The notes beneath the pieces are model-generated. The model searched no databases. It was not told the origin of the DNA and saw only the letters and a program-made list of their open reading frames with translations. From Sipunculus nudus (lineage: Eukaryota > Annelida > Sipuncula > Golfingiida > Sipunculidae), in the NCBI GenBank assembly GCA_026874595.1, contig CM049317.1, positions 78,381,415 through 78,445,414 on the forward strand: DNA of 64,000 bases, given 5' to 3'. The translations under genes were made by a program, and so were the position numbers. Positions within the stretch are counted from its first letter, which is position 1, and each line of letters opens with the position of its first letter. Shown piece after piece: positions 62,951 to 64,000 of this stretch.

Positions 62951-64000
62951 GGATCAACTCTGCCAGACAGAACAATGGTTGCCTCTGATACTATTGAATA
63001 CAATCTCACTTTGACTTTGAAATGCTTAGTGCCCTCTTGGGGGTACTTGTCAACTTGCTCAACCTGTTTCCATCTTAATTGCAAAACTTCGTTTACGGTC
63101 TGGTTATCGGTTCACATTTGTCTTTCTTCTGTGCTGTAATTTTCTTACATGGATTCATGCTCCGATTTCTACCAAGTCAAGGAATATTTGTTTTTCAGCC
63201 GTTGTAGTACGTAAAGTGGAACGTTGTCATGTATTGATCAGCACGTTTGATTCTCTCAGCTCTAACAGCCGTTTACAGAACCAGCTGTGCGAGTTATATT
63301 ACTCTACAGACTATACCGTTAAACATCAGGCAGCGCCTGTCAGCATAACTTCGGGGGATTAACTCATTTAATAATTACAAAGGTTAGGTTTAAATTTTTT
63401 TCCCGACAATATATAAAAATAATGAATGCAGAACAAGCAAAAGTTCCCATCTCATCGAGGTTGTTAGGTCAAGAAAATCCAATAAAAATTGATTTTAGAA
63501 CCATTAATTACCACAGTTTTAGTAACATTATATTTTGTTAAATTATATTTTTACCTTTTTTTTTATTTTCTAGTCCACTGTTCACGTTTTAACAATTATA
63601 TATAAATATACCATGTTTATCTCTTCATACAGACCATTATGAATAATTTTACACAGGCAACCCTATATTTATATAACCGAGACACTTTCAAGGTCCGCAA
63701 CAGTCAGCGCCATTGTTTTCCATACAGCAAAAATTAAGAGAGAGAGAGATAGAGAGAGAGAAAGAGAGAGAGAGGGGGGGGCTATTGCGCTCTGCTTATC
63801 GGAATATCAAAGAAGAGAAATATTTTTAAGGGGTGGCACACAGCAATCAAATAACAGATGTCGGTTTTCGGTTCCGACCCAACATGGAACGGGCTGGCTT
63901 TTTTACCGATCGAAGATGTATGGAGATTAGGTTTCGACTTGACACAGGGCAATCTATGGGTGTTCGTATACTGATATCAATAATTAATCCAGTCAGGTGT
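62951..64000. other. Right flank: no gene seen
   Basis: Unique AT-rich sequence with a (GA)n tract at about 63.74-63.77 kb followed by a G run. No family-like reading frame. Confidence 0.4.
63735..63773. repeat. (GA)n microsatellite
   Basis: About 39 bp of GA repeats with few interruptions, then GGGGGGG. Confidence 0.9.

Overview
The window looks like AT-rich nuclear DNA of an invertebrate animal, most probably a bivalve mollusc. The evidence is spliced genes with GT-AG introns, a secreted PAN plus C-type lectin gene, very long minisatellites, tRNA-derived SINEs, decayed LINEs, Ty3/gypsy-type LTR elements and hairpin-ended tandem-repeat elements of a kind I associate with bivalve genomes. 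There are no operons and no prokaryotic features. The species assignment is inference. Most open reading frames here are chance or repeat-driven; only two host genes are convincingly supported, both on the minus strand.

Layout. At 0.05-6.6 kb there is a multi-exon minus-strand gene that continues past the left edge. It encodes a protein with a basic N-terminal part, a long acidic Ser/Thr/Asp/Glu-rich part, a Cys/His cluster and the motif DGRNDSPGHSAQYCTYTVM, and I read it as a transposase-derived gene family. Its first large intron holds a 1.0-kb Mutator-type inverted-repeat element with a perfect 9-bp target duplication and a 1.55-kb fold-back element. At 7.2-9.5 kb lies a decayed LINE. At 9.47-12.2 kb lies a tandem array of about 340-bp units, and the same family recurs at 45.2-46.6 and 51.9-53.4 kb. 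At 13.5-22.0 kb a tandem segmental duplication (3.8 and 4.75 kb) carries two broken copies of an LTR-retroelement 5' region: the LTR end, a tRNA-Pro-type primer-binding site and a gag with a SCAN-like capsid part and a zinc-knuckle remnant.

From 29.36 to 56.12 kb on the minus strand there is a complete 4-exon gene for a predicted 242-residue secreted PAN/apple plus C-type-lectin protein. All three of its introns are phase 1. Its third intron is 17.5 kb long and contains a 51-bp satellite (33.1-38.2 and 42.4-43.2 kb). That satellite is interrupted by a 5'-truncated LTR retrotransposon (38.25-42.37 kb) whose integrase lies before reverse transcriptase and RNase H. This gene order, together with the LTR similarity to the 14-20 kb gag copies, points to the Gmr1-like branch of Ty3/gypsy. 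Just downstream of the lectin gene is a 36-bp minisatellite (27.4-29.3 kb), and a 62-bp satellite fills 59.87-62.95 kb. All three satellites show higher-order periods: 11 x 36, about 12 x 51, and 20 x 62 = 1240 bp.

The two host genes show no evident functional connection. The rest is a record of repeat invasion, local duplication and satellite expansion. I saw no clear new biochemical system. The observations most worth following are the Gmr1-type element with its separated gag and pol halves, the transposase-derived gene with a stop codon exactly at a splice donor, and the higher-order organised satellites.
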